Shown: in pieces, positions 37,385 through 49,673 of the stretch
How positions within the stretch are numbered: the first letter of the stretch is position 1
Layout of the letters: the number at the start of each line of letters is the position of its first letter
Origin: Janthinobacterium sp. J1-1
GTDB taxonomy: Bacteria > Pseudomonadota > Gammaproteobacteria > Burkholderiales > Burkholderiaceae_D
Direction: 5' to 3'
Assembly: GCF_030944405.1 (NCBI RefSeq)
Contig: NZ_CP132339.1
Location: forward strand, 2,294,001 to 2,358,000
DNA length: 64,000 nucleotides
Notes under the pieces: generated by a model
The model's database searches: none
What the model was told of the DNA's origin: nothing
What the model saw: only the letters and a program-made list of their open reading frames with translations
Translations under genes and position numbers: made by a program

Positions 37385-37815
37385 GACTTGCCCGCCACAA
37401 AGTGCGTCGGCTGCAGGTTCTGCTTGCGGTAGTGCAAAAAGCGCTGGCGGCCCGCCTGGGCGTCCTGTTCATCCATGGAAACGATCTCGAACACGCGCTG
37501 AAAGTCGGCGTAGTGGCCGGGGATCAGCTGCGACACATTGACCAGGATATCGTGGTGCGGCAGCTCCACGTCCTCGCTGTCGGTCAGCACGATCGGCGTC
37601 TGCGCGGCCAGCGGGTCGCCGGCCAGCACATGCGGCACGAAGTCGGTCGGCGACAGGGTCCACATGGCCGCGTTCATGGCGTCGAGCTGGGCGCTGTTCC
37701 CCGCCAGCACCACGACCTTGTTGCCGGCCATATAGGCTTTGCGTGCCAGGCGGCAGGCGTAAGCCAGCTTGTCCGGCACATTGGTATGAAAGTCGACGCG
37801 CGTCATGTCTGCCAT
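37381..37815 (-). CDS. holC: DNA polymerase III chi subunit
   Basis: 144-residue subunit linking the clamp loader (through psi) to single-strand binding protein. Family features: N-terminal TRVDFHTNVPDKLAYACRLARKAY, the middle FVPHVLAGDP and TPIVLTDSED, and a C-terminal HYRKQNLQPTHF. AGGA stands 6 bases before the ATG at 37815; the start three codons later is possible. It begins 8 bases after prlC. Confidence 0.92.
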   Translation of the reverse strand: MADMTRVDFHTNVPDKLAYACRLARKAYMAGNKVVVLAGNSAQLDAMNAAMWTLSPTDFVPHVLAGDPLAAQTPIVLTDSEDVELPHHDILVNVSQLIPGHYADFQRVFEIVSMDEQDAQAGRQRFLHYRKQNLQPTHFVAGKS

Positions 37816-37823
37816 GTCGTCCT

Positions 37824-39893
37824 TCAGGCCGCCATGCCGCTGTGGCGCAGCAGGGCGTCGATGCTCGGCTCGCGGCCGCGGAAGGCCGTGAACGATTCCA
37901 GCGCCGGGCGCGAACCGCCGACCGACAGGATTTCCTGCAGATAGCGCTTGCCGGTTTCGGTTGATGCTTCCGGTCCCAGCGCCTTGGCTTCCTCGAAGGC
38001 CGCATAGGCGTCGGCGGACAGCACCTCGGCCCATTTGTAGCTGTAGTAGCCGGCCGCGTAGCCGCCGGCAAAGATATGGCCGAACGAGTTCTGGAAGCGG
38101 TTGAATGATGGCGGCACGATCAGCGCGAACTGGGCGCGCACGCCGTCGATCAGCTGCTGCACGCTCTGGCCGCTGGCCGCGTCGTAGTCATAGTGCAGAT
38201 GCATGTCGAGCAAGGAAAATTCCACCTGGCGCAAGGTCTGCAGGCCGGACTGGAAGTTTTTCGCCGCCAGCATCTTGTCGTACAGCGCGCGCGGCAGCGG
38301 CTCGCCGGTGACGGCGTGGGCCGTCATATGTTCGAGCACTTCCCATTCCCAGCAGAAGTTTTCCATGAATTGCGACGGCAGTTCCACCGCGTCCCATTCG
38401 ACGCCGGAAATACCCGACACGCCCAGTTCATCGACGGCCGTCAGCATATGGTGCAGGCCGTGGCCGAATTCGTGGAACAGAGTGATCACTTCGTCGTGGG
38501 TAAACAGCGCAGGCTGGATCTTGCCGTCGACCACCGCCGGTTCCGTGAAGTTGCAGGTGAGGTAGGCGATCGGGGTTTGCACGTGCTGCGCGTCGGCACG
38601 GCGGCCGCGCGCGTCGTCCATCCAGGCGCCGCCGCTCTTGCCCGCGCGCGCGTACAGGTCCAGGTAGAACTGGCCGACCAGCTTGCCGTCGCGCTCGATG
38701 CGGTAGAAACGCACATCCTTGTGCCAGACGGAAGCGGTGTCAGGCTTGATCTCGACCGCAAACAGATTCTGGATCTGGCGGAACAGGCCGTCGATTACTT
38801 TATGTTCAGGGAAATACTGTTTCACTTCCTGGGCCGAGAACGCATAGCGGCGTTCCTGCAGCTTTTCGGAGGCGTACGGTACGTCCCACGCCTGCAGGTC
38901 GGCGATGCCGAGTTCTTCCTGCGCGAATTGTTTCAGTTCGGCCAGGTCTTTTTCGGCGTACGGGCGCGCGCGGCGGGCCAGGTCTTCCAGAAATGCGATC
39001 ACCTGGTCTGGCGAGGTGGCCATTTTCGGCACCAGCGACACTTCGGCGAAATTGGCGTAGCCCAGCAGTTTGGCTTCTTCGTCGCGCAGTTTCAACAGCG
39101 TGACGATGTTCTGCGTATTGTCCCAGTCTTCTTTCTTGCTGAACACCGTGCCCTGATCGGACGCCTTGGTGGCGTTGGCGCGGTAGATGGTTTCGCGTAA
39201 TTCGCGCTGGTCGGCGAACTGCAAAATAGGGAAATACGAAGGGAAGTGCAGCGAGAACTCGAAGCCCTGCTTGCCGGCTTTCTCGGCGGCGGCGCGCGCG
39301 GCCGCTTTCACGTCGTCGGGCAGGCCGGCCAGATCCGCTTCATTGTCGACCAGCAGTTTGTAGTCATTGGTGGCGTCGAGCACGTTTTCGGAAAAGCGCG
39401 TCGAGACGGCCGCGTGTTCTTCCTGGATGGCGCCGAAGCGTTCCTTCTGGTCGTCCGGCAACTCGGCGCCGCCGAGGCGGAAATCGCGCACGGCATTGTC
39501 GACGATGCGGCGGCGCGCCGGCGACAGGCTGGCAAACGCGGCGCTAGCCTGCAGCTGCTTGTATTTGCCGAACAGGATTTCATTCTGGCCCAGCTCGGTC
39601 CAGAATTCCGTCACCTTGGGCTGGTTCGCATTGTAGGCGGCGCGCAGCTCGGGCGTGTCGACCACGCTGTTGAGGTGATTGACGATGCTCCAGGCACGGC
39701 CCAGGGTTTCGCCGATCTGGTCCAGTGGCGTGACGAAGTTATCCCAGCTCACTTCTTCCATCGGCGCTTCGAGCTGCGCCACGGTGGCGCGCGCCTGGGC
39801 CAGCAGGGTGTCGATGGCGGGCGTGACATGCTCGTGCGTAATCGCGTCGAAGCGTGGCAGTCCGGAGAAATCAAGCAAAGGATTGGCGGTCAT
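37824..39893 (-). CDS. prlC: Oligopeptidase A (M3 zinc metallopeptidase)
   Basis: 689-residue cytosolic peptidase degrading signal-peptide fragments and small peptides. Zinc site HEFGHGLHH (His474, His478) with the third ligand glutamate near residue 503 (SGVEWDAVELPSQFMENF region). The C-terminal FGHIFAGGYAAGYYSYKWAEV is characteristic of the family. GGAG is 7 bases before the ATG; a TTG one codon earlier is rejected. Co-directional with folD, 50 bases upstream. Confidence 0.96.
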   Translation of the reverse strand: MTANPLLDFSGLPRFDAITHEHVTPAIDTLLAQARATVAQLEAPMEEVSWDNFVTPLDQIGETLGRAWSIVNHLNSVVDTPELRAAYNANQPKVTEFWTELGQNEILFGKYKQLQASAAFASLSPARRRIVDNAVRDFRLGGAELPDDQKERFGAIQEEHAAVSTRFSENVLDATNDYKLLVDNEADLAGLPDDVKAAARAAAEKAGKQGFEFSLHFPSYFPILQFADQRELRETIYRANATKASDQGTVFSKKEDWDNTQNIVTLLKLRDEEAKLLGYANFAEVSLVPKMATSPDQVIAFLEDLARRARPYAEKDLAELKQFAQEELGIADLQAWDVPYASEKLQERRYAFSAQEVKQYFPEHKVIDGLFRQIQNLFAVEIKPDTASVWHKDVRFYRIERDGKLVGQFYLDLYARAGKSGGAWMDDARGRRADAQHVQTPIAYLTCNFTEPAVVDGKIQPALFTHDEVITLFHEFGHGLHHMLTAVDELGVSGISGVEWDAVELPSQFMENFCWEWEVLEHMTAHAVTGEPLPRALYDKMLAAKNFQSGLQTLRQVEFSLLDMHLHYDYDAASGQSVQQLIDGVRAQFALIVPPSFNRFQNSFGHIFAGGYAAGYYSYKWAEVLSADAYAAFEEAKALGPEASTETGKRYLQEILSVGGSRPALESFTAFRGREPSIDALLRHSGMAA

Positions 39894-39943
39894 CAAGCAG
39901 CTCCATAGTAAATAAAAGGGCGGTCATGCCGCCCCGGTGATTC

Positions 39944-40789
39944 TTATACGCGCTCGGCGGCTTCAACGGTGTTCATCAATAACATCGTGATCGTCATCGG
40001 ACCGACACCACCCGGTACCGGCGTGATATGCGAAGCAATCTCTTGCACACCAGCAAAGTCCACGTCGCCGCACAGCTTGCCGTTGTCGTCGCGGTTCATG
40101 CCCACGTCGATCACGATGGCACCCGGGCGGACCATGTCGGCCGTCAGGGTGTTGCGGCGGCCGACGGCGGCGACGATCACGTCGGCGTTGCGCGTGTGGT
40201 GGCCCAGGTCCGGTGTCGCACTATGGCAGATGGTGACGGTGGCGTTCGCTTGCAAGAGCAGCAGGGCCATCGGCTTGCCGACCGTGTTGCTGCGGCCGAT
40301 GACGACGGCATGCTTGCCGCGCAGGTCGACGCCGGTGCTTTCGATCAGCTTCATGCAGCCGTATGGCGTGCACGGACGGAAGCCGGGCAGGCCCGTCATC
40401 AGTTCGCCGGCGCTCAGCACCGAATAACCGTCGACATCCTTGGTGGTGGCGATCGCTTCGATCACCTTGTGCGGGTTGATATGCTTCGGCAATGGCATCT
40501 GCACCAGGATGCCGTGGATGGCCGGGTCGGCGTTCAGGCTGGCGATGCGCGCCAGCAGATCGGCTTCCGACAGGTCCGCTTCGTATTTTTCCAGCACCGA
40601 GTGGAAACCGACATCGCCGCAGGCCTTGACCTTGTTGCGGACATATACCTGGCTGGCCGGGTCTTCGCCGACCAGGATCACGGCCAGGCCGGGCTGGGTG
40701 CCTTTGGCGGTGAGGGCGGCGGCGCGCGTGGCGATCTCGCTGCGCAGTTTTTGGGAGAGGGCGATTCCGTCGATCAGTTGTGCTGGCAT
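39944..40789 (-). CDS. folD: Methylenetetrahydrofolate dehydrogenase/cyclohydrolase
   Basis: 281-residue bifunctional enzyme of one-carbon metabolism producing 10-formyl-THF and NADPH. The conserved blocks are clear: [19 protein letters not shown] with the following [50 protein letters not shown], and [15 protein letters not shown]. First gene of the folD-prlC-holC operon. Confidence 0.97.
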   Translation of the reverse strand: MPAQLIDGIALSQKLRSEIATRAAALTAKGTQPGLAVILVGEDPASQVYVRNKVKACGDVGFHSVLEKYEADLSEADLLARIASLNADPAIHGILVQMPLPKHINPHKVIEAIATTKDVDGYSVLSAGELMTGLPGFRPCTPYGCMKLIESTGVDLRGKHAVVIGRSNTVGKPMALLLLQANATVTICHSATPDLGHHTRNADVIVAAVGRRNTLTADMVRPGAIVIDVGMNRDDNGKLCGDVDFAGVQEIASHITPVPGGVGPMTITMLLMNTVEAAERV

Positions 40790-41227
40790 GGTAGGGGCTA
40801 AGAGCTGTGGCAGGGAAAACCAGATTATAAAGCCGGGCGGGGCAAACGGGCGGTTTTGGCGCCAATGCCGCCACGTTGCTGTGCCATGTATTTGAAAGCG
40901 CAAGGCGTAACAATAGCGGGCCGGAGACGCGGGCCCGAGAAAATGCCGATGGCGGCGTTGCAGCTCCTTGCCGTACTGACGTACTGTCTGCGTCGCTGCG
41001 CCTTGCCCTCGACATTTTTCAGGCCCGCTTGGCCCGGAGTGCCTTTGCGGGCGATTGGGGTGTGAATGCGTTTTGCTGGTGTGCTGATGGAGCAGGAAGC
41101 GCAAGGGCCTGCGAGTTTTTTGGCGCCGACTTTGGTACTTTGATCACGCTAATTTCCGGTCAGAATTTGCGGCGGTGCAGCATATTCTCCGAGGGGAATT
41201 TCACAATATGAAATCTTATATCGTAAT
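40790..41227. other. Gene-free stretch before the pyruvate dehydrogenase operon
   Basis: No convincing gene on either strand. It holds a stretch rich in short repeats (40952-41000: GCCGTACTGACGTACTG next to GTCTGCGTCGCTGCGCC) that looks like a dispersed repeat remnant. Close to aceE an inverted repeat ATTTC-N7-GAAAT (41199-41215) is a possible operator just upstream of the promoter. Confidence 0.5.
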
Positions 41228-41256
41228 TTGAAAAATACAAAATACACTGTTAGAAT
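41228..41256 (+). promoter_or_regulatory. aceE-aceF-lpdA promoter
   Basis: TTGAAA (41228-41233), 17-base AT-rich spacer, TAGAAT (41251-41256). Leader to aceE about 95 bases. Confidence 0.8.
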
Positions 41257-41356
41257 CCCCACACTTATCGACCTTAATAGTAAATAATCAGCGAAATACC
41301 GTCCGACAGCGATCCGGAAAAATCGGCGTGGGGCGCTCACAAAGGAGACTCAACAG

Positions 41357-44053
<2,697 letters not shown>

Positions 44054-44147
44054 TCGTTAAAGGGATCCGATCACGCCAGGGCAGTGCGCAAGCGCCGCCC
44101 TGGCGTGTCTGCGGGTCCATCTGACACATAAAATAACGGAGCAAGCT

Positions 44148-45818
44148 ATGAGCATTGTGGAAGTCAAAGTCCCGGATATCGGCGATTTCAAGGAAGTCGA
44201 GATTATCGAATTGATGGTCAAGCCAGGTGACACGGTCAAGGTCGACCAGTCCCTGATCACGGTCGAATCGGACAAGGCCAGCATGGAAATTCCATCGAGC
44301 CACGCCGGTGTCGTCAAGGAATTGAAGGTCAATGTCGGCGACAAGATCGCCGAAGGTTCGCTGGTACTGCTGCTGGAAGTGGCCGATGATGCATCCGCAC
44401 CGGCACCGGCACCTGCCGCTGCTGCACCGGCTGCTGCGCCTGCCGCTGAAGCCGCACCTGCTGCCGCCCCGGCACCAGCTGCTGCCGCGCCAGCCGCCGC
44501 CGGTGGCCTGGTCGAAGTGACCGTGCCCGATATCGGCGACTTCAAGGAAGTCGAAGTCATCGAGCTGATGGTCAAGGTCGGCGACACCATCGCCGTCGAG
44601 CAATCCTTGCTGACGGTCGAATCGGACAAGGCCAGCATGGAAATCCCGTCGAGCCACGCCGGCGTCGTGAAAGAATTGAAAGTCAAGGTTGGCGACAAGG
44701 TGGCCAAGGGTTCGCTGGTATTGGTCGTTGAAACCACCGGTGGCGCTGCCGCGCCTGCACCTGCTGCTGCACCGGCACAAGCCGCTGCCGCACCGGCCGC
44801 TGCCACCGCTTCGGCGCCGGCCGCTGCCGCCGCTCCAGCCGCTGCAGTTCCTGCTGCTGCACCTGCAGTGAACGGCAAACTGGCCCACGCTTCGCCATCG
44901 ATCCGCAAGTTCGCGCGCGAACTGGGTGTGGAACTGGCCCGCGTCGGCGGTTCCGGTCCGAAAGGCCGCATCACCCAGGAAGACGTGCAGAACTTCGTCA
45001 AGGGCGTGATGTCGGGCGCGGTTGCCGCACCAAACGCTCCTGTGGCAGCCGCCAAGGGCGGTTCCGGCGTCGGCCTGGACCTGCTGCCATGGCCGTCGCT
45101 GGACTTTGCCAAGTTCGGCGCCACAGAATTGCTGCCGCTGTCGCGCATCAAGAAAATCTCGGGTCCGAACCTGCACCGCAACTGGGTCATGATCCCGCAC
45201 GTCACGCAGTTCGACGAAGCGGACGTCACCGACCTGGAAGCGTTCCGCGTCGACACCAACGCGGCCAACGCGAAGAACAAGGATGCGGCCAAGCTGACCA
45301 TGCTGGCCTTCGTCATCAAGGCCTGCGTCGCGGCGCTGAAGAAATTCCCGGCGTTTAACTCGTCGCTGGACGCCAAGGGCGAAAACCTGATCCTCAAGCA
45401 GTACTACAACATCGGCTTCGCGGCCGACACGCCGAATGGCCTGGTGGTACCGGTGATCAAGAACGCCGACCAGAAATCGGTCTCGCAGATCGCCAAGGAG
45501 ATGACGGACCTGTCGCTGCAGGCACGCGAAGGCAAGCTGAAACCGGCCGACATGCAGGGCGCCAGCTTCACCATTTCGTCGCTGGGCGGCATCGGCGGCA
45601 CGCATTTCACGCCTATCGTCAATGCGCCTGAAGTGGCGATCCTGGGCCTGTCGAAAGCCTCGATCAAGCCGGTATGGGATGGCAAGGCCTTCCAGCCGCG
45701 CCTGATGATGGGCACCTCGCTGTCGTACGACCACCGCGTGGTCGACGGCGCGATGGGCGCGCGATTCTCGGTGTACCTCGGCGAAGTGCTGGCCGACATG
45801 CGCAAAATTCTGCTGTAA
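44148..45818 (+). CDS. aceF: Pyruvate dehydrogenase E2, dihydrolipoamide acetyltransferase
   Basis: 556-residue core of the complex. Two lipoyl domains (about 1-80 and 121-200), each with the lipoylated lysine in [14 protein letters not shown]. They are joined by Ala/Pro linkers. The E1/E3-binding domain follows (about 248-285: [31 protein letters not shown]). The catalytic domain carries the active His in YDHRVVDGA (about 529). 94 bases after aceE. Confidence 0.97.
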   Translation: MSIVEVKVPDIGDFKEVEIIELMVKPGDTVKVDQSLITVESDKASMEIPSSHAGVVKELKVNVGDKIAEGSLVLLLEVADDASAPAPAPAAAAPAAAPAAEAAPAAAPAPAAAAPAAAGGLVEVTVPDIGDFKEVEVIELMVKVGDTIAVEQSLLTVESDKASMEIPSSHAGVVKELKVKVGDKVAKGSLVLVVETTGGAAAPAPAAAPAQAAAAPAAATASAPAAAAAPAAAVPAAAPAVNGKLAHASPSIRKFARELGVELARVGGSGPKGRITQEDVQNFVKGVMSGAVAAPNAPVAAAKGGSGVGLDLLPWPSLDFAKFGATELLPLSRIKKISGPNLHRNWVMIPHVTQFDEADVTDLEAFRVDTNAANAKNKDAAKLTMLAFVIKACVAALKKFPAFNSSLDAKGENLILKQYYNIGFAADTPNGLVVPVIKNADQKSVSQIAKEMTDLSLQAREGKLKPADMQGASFTISSLGGIGGTHFTPIVNAPEVAILGLSKASIKPVWDGKAFQPRLMMGTSLSYDHRVVDGAMGARFSVYLGEVLADMRKILL

Positions 45819-46065
45819 GGAGCGACTATGAGCACAGTAGAGGTAAAAGTACCGAATATCGGCGACTTCAAGGAAGTCGAAGTGATCGAGCTGATGGTCA
45901 AGGTCGGCGACACCATCAAGGTGGACCAGTCTTTGATCACCGTGGAATCGGACAAGGCCAGCATGGAAATTCCGTCGACCCACGCCGGCGTGGTCAAGGA
46001 AGTCAAGGTCAAGGTCGGCGACAAGATCGCCGAAGGCAGCGCGTTGCTGGTGGTGGAAGCGTCCG
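44148..46065 (+). repeat. Three near-identical lipoyl-domain coding repeats
   Basis: Copies at about 44148-44390, 44511-44750 (both aceF) and 45828-46065 (lpdA). Copies two and three differ by a single base over a stretch of more than 50 bases around the [19 protein letters not shown] codons. All three share the [10 protein letters not shown] codons almost exactly. This exceeds what protein conservation needs and suggests gene conversion. Confidence 0.8.
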
Positions 46066-47621
46066 AAGGCGCGGCTGCTGCTGCACCGGCGGCTGCGGCT
46101 CCTGCCCCGGCGGCCGCACCTGCCGCCGCTCCGGCTCCGGCGGCCGCACCTGCGCCAGCCGCTGCCGCCATCCCGGCCGGCAGCTACTCGGGCCAGGTCG
46201 ACATCACCGTCGACATGATGGTGCTGGGCGGCGGTCCTGGCGGCTATTCGGCGGCCTTCCGCGCGGCCGACCTGGGCCTCAGCACGGCCATCGTCGAGCG
46301 TTATGCGACCCTGGGCGGCGTGTGCCTGAACGTCGGCTGCATCCCGTCGAAAGCGCTGCTGCATGTCGCTTCCGTGATCGACGAGACGGCGCACATGGGC
46401 AATACCGGCGTGACGTTTGCCAAGCCGACCATCGACATCGACCAGGTGCGCGCATACAAGGAAGGCGTGATCAAGAACATGACGGGCGGCCTGGCCGGCA
46501 TGGCCAAGGCACGCAAGACGCAGGTCGTCACCGGCGTGGGCCAGTTCCTGTCCGCGAATCACATTGAAGTCACGGCCGCTGACGGCTCGAAAAAAGTCGT
46601 GCAGTTCAAGCAGGCCATCATCGCCGCCGGTTCGTCGGTGGTCAAACTGCCGTTCGTGCCGGAAGATCCGCGCATCGTCGATTCGACCGGCGCGCTGGAA
46701 CTGCGCCAGATCCCGAAACGCATGCTGGTCATCGGCGGCGGCATTATCGGCCTGGAAATGGCGACCGTGTATTCGACTTTCGGTGCGCGCATCGACGTGG
46801 TCGAAATGATGGACGGCCTGATGCAGGGCGCCGACCGCGACGCCGTCAAGGTGTGGCAGAAGTTCAACGAGAAGCGCTTCGATAACATCATGACCAAGAC
46901 CAAGACGGTTGCCGTCGAGGCGCTGCCGGAAGGCATCAAGGTCACGTTCGAAGCGGCCGAAGCGGGTGCCACCGCGCCGGCGCCGCAAGTCTACGACCTG
47001 GTGCTGGTGGCCGTCGGCCGCAGCCCGAACGGCAAGAAGATCGCCGCCGACAAGGCCGGCGTGAACGTCACCGACCGCGGCTTCATCGAAGTCGACAGCC
47101 AGATGCGCACCAACGTGCCGAACATTTTCGCCATCGGCGACCTGGTGGGCCAGCCGATGCTGGCGCACAAGGCCGTGCACGAAGCCCATGTGGCGGCGGA
47201 AGCGGCGGCAGGCCAGAAGTCGCACTTCGATGTCAAGGTGATTCCATCGGTCGCCTACACGGATCCGGAAGTGGCATGGGCCGGCATCACCGAAGACGAA
47301 GCGAAAGCCAAGGGCATCAAGGTCGAGAAGGGCCACTTCCCGTGGGCCGCCTCGGGCCGCGCCGTGGCCAACGGCCGCGCCGAAGGTTTTACCAAGCTGC
47401 TGTTCGACGCTGAAACCCACCGCATTATCGGCGGCACCATCGTCGGCACACATGCGGGCGACATGATCGGCGAAATCGCGCTGGCGATCGAAATGGGTTG
47501 CGACGGCACCGACATCGGCAAGACCATCCATCCTCACCCGACCCTGGGCGAATCGATCGGCATGGCAGCCGAAGTGTACGAAGGCGTGTGCACGGATTTG
47601 CCGCCACCGCGCAAGCGTTGA
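45828..47621 (+). CDS. lpdA: Dihydrolipoamide dehydrogenase (E3) with N-terminal lipoyl domain
   Basis: 597-residue flavoprotein that reoxidises the lipoyl groups and makes NADH. Lipoyl domain about 1-80 (Lys43), Ala/Pro linker to about 122, then the E3 fold: FAD site MVLGGGPGGYSAAFRAA, redox disulfide GGVCLNVGCIPSK (about 164-175), NAD motif MLVIGGGIIGLEMATVYSTFG, and the C-terminal His-Glu in HPHPTLGES (about 568-576). The fusion is typical for the PDH-dedicated E3 of betaproteobacteria. AAGGAG 6 bases before the ATG; 9 bases after aceF. Confidence 0.97.
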   Translation: MSTVEVKVPNIGDFKEVEVIELMVKVGDTIKVDQSLITVESDKASMEIPSTHAGVVKEVKVKVGDKIAEGSALLVVEASEGAAAAAPAAAAPAPAAAPAAAPAPAAAPAPAAAAIPAGSYSGQVDITVDMMVLGGGPGGYSAAFRAADLGLSTAIVERYATLGGVCLNVGCIPSKALLHVASVIDETAHMGNTGVTFAKPTIDIDQVRAYKEGVIKNMTGGLAGMAKARKTQVVTGVGQFLSANHIEVTAADGSKKVVQFKQAIIAAGSSVVKLPFVPEDPRIVDSTGALELRQIPKRMLVIGGGIIGLEMATVYSTFGARIDVVEMMDGLMQGADRDAVKVWQKFNEKRFDNIMTKTKTVAVEALPEGIKVTFEAAEAGATAPAPQVYDLVLVAVGRSPNGKKIAADKAGVNVTDRGFIEVDSQMRTNVPNIFAIGDLVGQPMLAHKAVHEAHVAAEAAAGQKSHFDVKVIPSVAYTDPEVAWAGITEDEAKAKGIKVEKGHFPWAASGRAVANGRAEGFTKLLFDAETHRIIGGTIVGTHAGDMIGEIALAIEMGCDGTDIGKTIHPHPTLGESIGMAAEVYEGVCTDLPPPRKR

Positions 47622-47638
47622 TTTCAAGGCTGTGAATG

Positions 47639-47668
47639 CAAAAAACCCGCAGCGATGCGGGTTTTTTT
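47639..47668 (+). terminator. Terminator of the pyruvate dehydrogenase operon
   Basis: AAAAACCCGC-AGCGAT-GCGGGTTTTTTT, perfect stem with T run. With its A run it may also serve the minus-strand gene at 47683. Confidence 0.93.
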
Positions 47669-47682
47669 ATTGCCGTTCAGAT

Positions 47683-48315
47683 TTATTCGCGTGTCCTGGT
47701 CTCGCGCAGCGACGCCGACGCCGAGCCGACCAACAGAACGATATACGCGTTCATTTCCAGCAGTTCTTCCATGAAGCCGGAATCCTGTTCCGAGATCGAT
47801 TCGAATTTCTTCTTGTCGAAGGGCCAGCCGGACGCCATCAGCACGGCCGCGCACAGGGCGGTGATGATGGCGGGGGTGGCCAGCAGTTGCCAGCGCAGGG
47901 CCCAGATGCGGCGGATGCGCGAGGCGAAGGCCACCAGGTAGATTACCCAGCAGCTCCAGCCGATGCCGCGCAAGATATGCTCGGTCCAGGCCCAGAAATG
48001 GCTGCCCGGGGCGTCGAATTCGCGGATTTCCAGTTCGCGCAGCAGGAAGGAATACATCAGCAGCGACAGGCCGGCGTGCAGGATGAAGCCCACGCTTTTC
48101 TTGTCGAGCTTGCTGGCGCGCCAGCCATGCACCAGGCAGGCCAGCAGCAGGGCCACCGACTGGATGTTTTCCATCAGGTGGTTTTCATCGGCCAGGTGAG
48201 GGTCGGCGCCATAGCCCACCCAGCAGGCGAGCGACAGGGTAGCCAGAAAGGCCAGCAGGGCGGCCACATGTCGTGCGGGGCGGCTGGCGGGAATGCCGAT
48301 GGTATTGAGGAACAT
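47683..48315 (-). CDS. Hypothetical six-helix inner-membrane protein
   Basis: Not recognised. 210 residues from the ATG at 48315, with six hydrophobic helices and short loops, including the polar DENHLMENIQ between helices 1 and 2. A basic cytoplasmic loop (ASRIRRIWALRW) and an acidic C-terminal stretch (FESISEQDSGFMEELLEMN) before the last helix. Divergent from the phosphoesterase-like gene at 48525, 209 bases apart. A TTG 11 codons upstream could extend it. No ribosome binding site is clear. Confidence 0.72.
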   Translation of the reverse strand: MFLNTIGIPASRPARHVAALLAFLATLSLACWVGYGADPHLADENHLMENIQSVALLLACLVHGWRASKLDKKSVGFILHAGLSLLMYSFLLRELEIREFDAPGSHFWAWTEHILRGIGWSCWVIYLVAFASRIRRIWALRWQLLATPAIITALCAAVLMASGWPFDKKKFESISEQDSGFMEELLEMNAYIVLLVGSASASLRETRTRE

Positions 48316-48524
48316 TATTTTGTGTTTGCAATATTGGGGAGTCGGCAACTATACACGCGATCTTGCCTGCGCATGGTTCATCGGTGAAAATTGGAGAGTA
48401 TTGCTCCAAGGAAAAATGGCACAATAGAGGTCCAAAGCGATGTTTCGCTCTGCCTGGCCAGATAGTGTGATTTTCCTTGTGCGTCTCCGGTCAAGCCAGG
48501 CTGTGCCGAGAAAGAAGTGCAACG

Positions 48525-49673
48525 ATGAAAAAATTTACTGCCCTCCATCTCGCCGACGTGCGCCTGCGCCGTGGCGATGAACAAGCCCACGCACCGGTGC
48601 TGCATGCCCTGTTCCAGGACATGGCTGCCCTGCGCGATGCCGGCACGCAGATCGATGCGATCTTCTTTACGGGCGAGCTGGTGGCGCCCGACGCCTGCGC
48701 CGGCACCACGCCCGCCTATGTCTATGAATACCTGCTGCGGCCCTTGCTGCAGGCGGCCAGCTTGCCGGGCGCGCGCTTTTACCTGGTGCCGGGCAGCCGC
48801 GCGCAGGGCGGCACGGCGGTCGCCGCCGGGCGCGCCGGTTTCAGCTTTTTTTCGGCCGGTGAACACGCCACGGCCGAGCAGCGCGGACTGTACAAGAATA
48901 TCCATGCCGTCTTCCATGGCAACAGTCATACGGGCGACAGCAGTTCCTTGATGAAGTCGCTGGGCATCCTGTTCAAGAGCAGTCCCGCCAGCCTGTATGG
49001 TGGCCCGGAACAGCGCGCCGCTTATGCCTTGATGGAATATGATGCCGAGGCCGTCCCTGTGCAGTGGACGGTGGCCCTGCGCGAATTCGACGAGGCCGGC
49101 AAGGCTTTCGGCCTGTCCGTGCTGTACACGCCGAATGGCCAGGAATCGGCCGAACGCGATGCCGAATATGTGTTTTCCACTTTGCTGCCGCGGCTGGCCG
49201 TGGATGGCGCCTACCTCGACGGCTTGCTGGGCAAGCGTGCGCTGTCGCGGCTGGCCCTGCCGGACGAGCCGCTGGCGGTGCGCGAGTTCCTGATCGAGCT
49301 GGCCTTTGTGTTATTCGACGCCAAGACCCTGTTCCTGCAGCAGGATGAGCTGGAACGCTTTGCCGGCGACTATTGCGCCGTCAAGGGCTGGGACATGCCG
49401 GCGCGGCAATGGCTGGCGCCCTTGTATGCGAAGGGCCTGCTGCTGCAGGCCGACGGCCAGGTGGTGTTTGCCTACGATTATTTCCGCACCTATTTCCTGG
49501 CGCAGCGCTTTGAAACCTCGTTCGGCCTGATGCCCTATGGTCCCGAGCGGCGCGATGGCACGGCGCCAGCACTGCAGCTGGACGGCATATCGGCGGCCCG
49601 ACCTTTTCTCAGTGCTTTGGGGGTGGCTGGCGAGCGCAGCGCGCCAGCGGAAGAAGCTTGCGGTCGCGCCTGA
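48525..49673 (+). CDS. Degenerate metallophosphoesterase-like protein with STAND-like C-terminus
   Basis: 382 residues, probably a pseudoenzyme. Residues 1-200 follow the calcineurin-like phosphoesterase order, but the metal ligands are altered. The DxH motif is ADVR (FTALHLADVRLRRGD), GD is GE (AIFFTGELV), GNH is GSR (YLVPGSRAQGG), and GHxH is GNSH (VFHGNSHTG). Residues about 245-350 (LAVREFLIELAFVLFDAKTL, then FLQQDELERFAG and VVFAYDYFRTYFLAQRF) resemble the helical/winged end of STAND-NTPase proteins, where an FxHxxFxEYFxA pattern is common. No P-loop is present. The TetR gene stop abuts its stop. Function unknown. Confidence 0.65.
   Translation: MKKFTALHLADVRLRRGDEQAHAPVLHALFQDMAALRDAGTQIDAIFFTGELVAPDACAGTTPAYVYEYLLRPLLQAASLPGARFYLVPGSRAQGGTAVAAGRAGFSFFSAGEHATAEQRGLYKNIHAVFHGNSHTGDSSSLMKSLGILFKSSPASLYGGPEQRAAYALMEYDAEAVPVQWTVALREFDEAGKAFGLSVLYTPNGQESAERDAEYVFSTLLPRLAVDGAYLDGLLGKRALSRLALPDEPLAVREFLIELAFVLFDAKTLFLQQDELERFAGDYCAVKGWDMPARQWLAPLYAKGLLLQADGQVVFAYDYFRTYFLAQRFETSFGLMPYGPERRDGTAPALQLDGISAARPFLSALGVAGERSAPAEEACGRA

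Noticed and set aside
40876..41211. Possible small gene of 111 codons before aceE
   Set aside because: No ribosome binding site, no domain, cysteine/aromatic composition unlike the host's proteins, and overlap with the repeat-like segment.
44390..44510. Low-complexity GC-rich repeats between lipoyl domains
   Set aside because: Ordinary Ala/Pro linker codons of E2 proteins, not a mobile or regulatory repeat.
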